From NCBI GenBank assembly GCA_937875275.1, contig CALNCC010000050.1, positions 1 through 8,835 on the forward strand: DNA of 8,835 bases, written 5' to 3'. Both the position numbers and the translations under genes were made by a program. Under the pieces are notes generated by a model that worked only from the letters and a program-made list of their open reading frames with translations, did not search any database and was not told the DNA's origin. How positions within the stretch are numbered: position 1 is the stretch's first letter; every line of letters begins with the position of its first letter. This DNA is from an uncultured Dysgonomonas sp. GTDB taxonomy: Bacteria; Bacteroidota; Bacteroidia; Bacteroidales; Dysgonomonadaceae. This document shows, in pieces, positions 7,032 through 8,835 of this stretch.

Positions 7032-7850
7032 ATGTTTTTACCCGAAAATATAGATCTTGCTCACTCCGAAAAGTATATTCTTTCTATAAGAATAGGCTCA
7101 AACAGCTTTATGTTTACGATTTCCGATCCGGAAAATCCCGGCAATTTTTGTTTTCGAGAAACAAGTTTTACTGCGGGGAATAAGTTGACAGAAAATATAC
7201 AGCGTATTATTTTCGACCTCAATTTTCTTACACAACAATTCCTATCTACGAATGTCGTTTTTGTATCGGATAATTATGAGTCTGTGCCTCAGAAATATTA
7301 CATAGGGAAACAAGTCGAGGAACTATATTATTTTACTCATACGAGACCTGAGGGCGAAGCGCAGACTATCCTCTCATCAGAGAACGTGTCTCAGCGTACA
7401 TTTACGCTCTATCCTGTAAACAAATCACTGTATGAATTTCTGACCCGCAACTTATACAATCCTGTATTTCATCACCATAGCGATCTGTTGACTCAATATT
7501 GGAGAAAGAAAAAACAATTGGGGGATAGCGAGAAAAGAATGTACCTGTATTTTCACCGCGAGCAGATGGATATATATTCTTTTGTAGGAACGCAACAAAT
7601 ACACTCTATCGGTTACAAAGGCAACCATATGAATAATCCGGTATATTTCATCTTGAAAACATGGGAAGCCGTCGGTTTTAATCAAGTTGAAGATTATCTC
7701 TTCATTGCCGGACAATACGATAGCGGCATCATCCCTTCGCTGAAAGAATATCTAAAACATATAGAATCATACACATTACCAAGCGAAGTGCATCTCTGGA
7801 ATGAGGATGCGACAAAAGCTCCCTTGGATCTTTTAGTTTTATCATTATGA
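7032..7850 (+). CDS. DUF3822-family protein, possible degenerate actin/PilM-like fold
   Basis: The function of this 272-residue soluble protein is unknown. I assign it to DUF3822 from its length, its sequence character and its position directly before rsmD, an arrangement I associate with Bacteroidota. There is no signal peptide or membrane segment. Three segments resemble landmarks of the actin/ASKHA fold as found in PilM or FtsA. YILSIRIGSNSFMFTIS (15-31) looks like the phosphate-1 beta hairpin. MYLYFHREQMDIYSF (170-184) looks like the phosphate-2 hairpin. DYLFIAGQYDSGIIPSLKEYL (221-241) looks like the 'sGGgalipgl' adenosine-motif strand-loop-helix. The acidic and glycine residues that bind nucleotide are replaced in each (RIGS for DIGS, FHRE for DIG, AGQ for GG), suggesting a non-catalytic relative. 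This is pattern reading and not a structure match. The ATGA at 7847-7850 joins its stop to the rsmD start, so translation is probably coupled. Confidence 0.72.
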   Translation: MFLPENIDLAHSEKYILSIRIGSNSFMFTISDPENPGNFCFRETSFTAGNKLTENIQRIIFDLNFLTQQFLSTNVVFVSDNYESVPQKYYIGKQVEELYYFTHTRPEGEAQTILSSENVSQRTFTLYPVNKSLYEFLTRNLYNPVFHHHSDLLTQYWRKKKQLGDSEKRMYLYFHREQMDIYSFVGTQQIHSIGYKGNHMNNPVYFILKTWEAVGFNQVEDYLFIAGQYDSGIIPSLKEYLKHIESYTLPSEVHLWNEDATKAPLDLLVLSL

Positions 7851-8395
7851 GAATTATAAGTGGAAAATTTAAGGGGAGAAGGTTTAGTCCTCCGCCAAAC
7901 TTCAGGGCACGTCCGACTACTGATTTTGCAAAAGAAAATCTATTCAATATCCTGAACAATCGGATCGACTGGGAAGATATCGTATGTTTAGATTTATTTG
8001 GCGGTACGGGTAGCATCAGTTTCGAGTTAATATCGCGCGGAGCACCGGAAGTAACATGCGTAGAAAAAGACGCAGTCCATTATTCTTTCATCAGCAAAAC
8101 GAAGGAGGCTTTAGACATCACAAACCTAAAAACAATAAAGGGAGACGTTTTTCGCTTTTTGGAAACATGTGACAAAAAATTTGATTTCATATTTGCCGAC
8201 CCGCCATACGACTTACGAAACTTTGAGGATGTTCCTCGCCTCATAATCGAAAGGGGTCTAATAAAAGAAGGCGGGCTGTTTATCTTAGAACACTCTAAGG
8301 ACTATGACTTTTCCATATACGATATCTATACCGAGAAAAGAACCTATGGCAGCGTCAACTTTAGTTTCTTCGACATGGCTCCTGTTGGCGAGTAA
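7847..8395 (+). CDS. rsmD: 16S rRNA (guanine966-N2)-methyltransferase RsmD
   Basis: RsmD transfers a methyl group from S-adenosylmethionine to N2 of G966 in 16S rRNA during small-subunit assembly. The 182-residue product has the family start MRIISGKFKGRRF (1-13), then RPTTDFAKENLFNIL (22-36). The SAM-binding motif I is LDLFGGTGSISFE (48-60), an acidic strand end CVEKD at 71-75 would contact the ribose, and the catalytic motif IV DPPY lies at 118-121. Length is normal for the family (about 180-200). The start codon overlaps the DUF3822 stop in an ATGA, and the MRIISG N-terminus matches the family, so the start is secure. It shares the probable promoter at 6993-7000. It converges on the cytidine deaminase gene with a four-base gap and no clear terminator. 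Its methyl donor is the product of metK, encoded in the same window, though the two are not in one operon. Confidence 0.96.
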   Translation: MRIISGKFKGRRFSPPPNFRARPTTDFAKENLFNILNNRIDWEDIVCLDLFGGTGSISFELISRGAPEVTCVEKDAVHYSFISKTKEALDITNLKTIKGDVFRFLETCDKKFDFIFADPPYDLRNFEDVPRLIIERGLIKEGGLFILEHSKDYDFSIYDIYTEKRTYGSVNFSFFDMAPVGE

Positions 8396-8399
8396 AGGA

Positions 8400-8835
8400 T
8401 TATTTTTCAGATAGCGAGTCTTTGCCAAAGCTCAGCGGCAGCAGGTCTTTTACCGAAGCGGCCTCGTACACCAAATCTTTACCGGTCATAAGGACCTTTA
8501 TAGGTTTCCCTTGCCTGTCTTCAACTTCAAGCAATGCTTGTCGGCATATTCCGCATGGGCTGCATACGTCGACAGTGAAGTCTCCGCAAGTATGCGCAGC
8601 TATCGCTATCGCGACAATCGAACGACCACCATACTCCGAGTTGGTGTAAAAAAGCGCAGTTCGTTCGGCACAAATTCCGGCAGGATAACAAGCGTTTTCC
8701 TGATTGCTACCCTCTATTATCTCTCCGGTTTCTAACAGCACGGCTGCTCCCACCTTATAGTTGGGGTAGGGAGAATATGATTTTTGTGTTGCCCCTCGGG
8801 CAGCATCTATTAATAATTTTTCGTTATTAATACAT
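8400..8835 (-). CDS. cdd: Cytidine deaminase, homotetrameric type (N-terminus outside the window)
   Basis: Cytidine deaminase converts cytidine and deoxycytidine to uridine and deoxyuridine in pyrimidine salvage, in the cytosol. The frame stays open to the right edge, giving 144 visible residues; the family is usually about 155-160, so roughly 15 are missing. A GTG at 8751-8753 could be taken for a start, but it encodes the Val of a normal YKVGAAVL core strand. Upstream in-frame codons give SYSPYPNY, the conserved substrate-binding region before it. The zinc site is complete: CAE at visible residues 55-57 (Cys ligand and catalytic Glu57) and PCGIC at 93-97 (Cys94 and Cys97). Three Cys ligands mark the small tetrameric type rather than the longer dimeric type of E. 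coli. The gene faces rsmD tail-to-tail; its promoter lies outside the window. Confidence 0.95.
   Translation of the reverse strand, partial: CINNEKLLIDAARGATQKSYSPYPNYKVGAAVLLETGEIIEGSNQENACYPAGICAERTALFYTNSEYGGRSIVAIAIAAHTCGDFTVDVCSPCGICRQALLEVEDRQGKPIKVLMTGKDLVYEAASVKDLLPLSFGKDSLSEK

Noticed and set aside
3853..7850. A defence or mobile system built from the metallopeptidase, hydrolase, helicase and DUF3822
   Set aside because: The genes lie in different orientations and transcription units, show housekeeping family signatures, and there is no integrase, repeat, toxin, nuclease or composition shift.
8416..8433. Small hairpin (GAG.CTTT / AAAG.CTC) near the rsmD-cdd junction as an rsmD terminator
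   Set aside because: It lies inside the deaminase coding region, has a bulge and a three-base loop, and lacks a following T run.
8400..8753. GTG at 8751-8753 as the cytidine deaminase start
   Set aside because: It encodes the Val of the conserved core strand; in-frame upstream codons give the conserved SPYPNY region and stay open to the edge.

Overview
This window reads as an ordinary stretch of chromosome from a Bacteroidota bacterium, most likely order Bacteroidales. A Dysgonomonas- or Parabacteroides-like member is my best guess, and the genus is inference. The signs are AT-rich DNA, starts without a strong Shine-Dalgarno sequence, TAnnTTTG-type -7 promoter elements, and two families typical of this phylum (DUF4271 next to a HemD-like protein, and DUF3822 next to rsmD). 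I see no tRNA, rRNA, CRISPR array, insertion sequence, phage gene or recognisable defence system.

Left part (1-3852). The window opens inside a tetratricopeptide-repeat protein whose 5' end lies outside, followed by a clear intrinsic terminator. A 230-base gap with a putative promoter precedes metK (S-adenosylmethionine synthetase). A multi-pass membrane protein (DUF4271) follows 24 bases later, and a uroporphyrinogen-III synthase-family gene overlaps it by 10 bases. These three look like one transcription unit ending at a perfect 11-bp hairpin with a T run at 3796-3831.

Middle part (3853-6940). A YgjP-type zinc metallopeptidase and a secreted alpha/beta hydrolase run on the plus strand, 11 bases apart. 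They converge on a minus-strand, compact RecD-like SF1 helicase. The two stop codons are only a few bases apart and no strong terminator separates them.

Right part (6941-8835). The 91-base gap between the helicase and DUF3822 carries outward-facing -7 elements on both strands. DUF3822 and rsmD (16S rRNA G966 methyltransferase) overlap by 4 bases (ATGA) and are probably translationally coupled. A convergent cytidine deaminase gene runs off the right edge, missing only a short N-terminal piece.

Functionally the genes are housekeeping: methyl-donor supply (MetK) and one of its users (RsmD), a tetrapyrrole-type enzyme, pyrimidine salvage, DNA processing, and envelope or secreted hydrolysis. The observations most worth a second look are a degenerate actin/PilM-like pattern in the DUF3822 protein, the conserved-looking DUF4271/HemD pair, the terminator-like hairpin almost touching the metallopeptidase start, and the compact back-to-back promoters. 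I did not find convincing evidence of a new multi-gene system.
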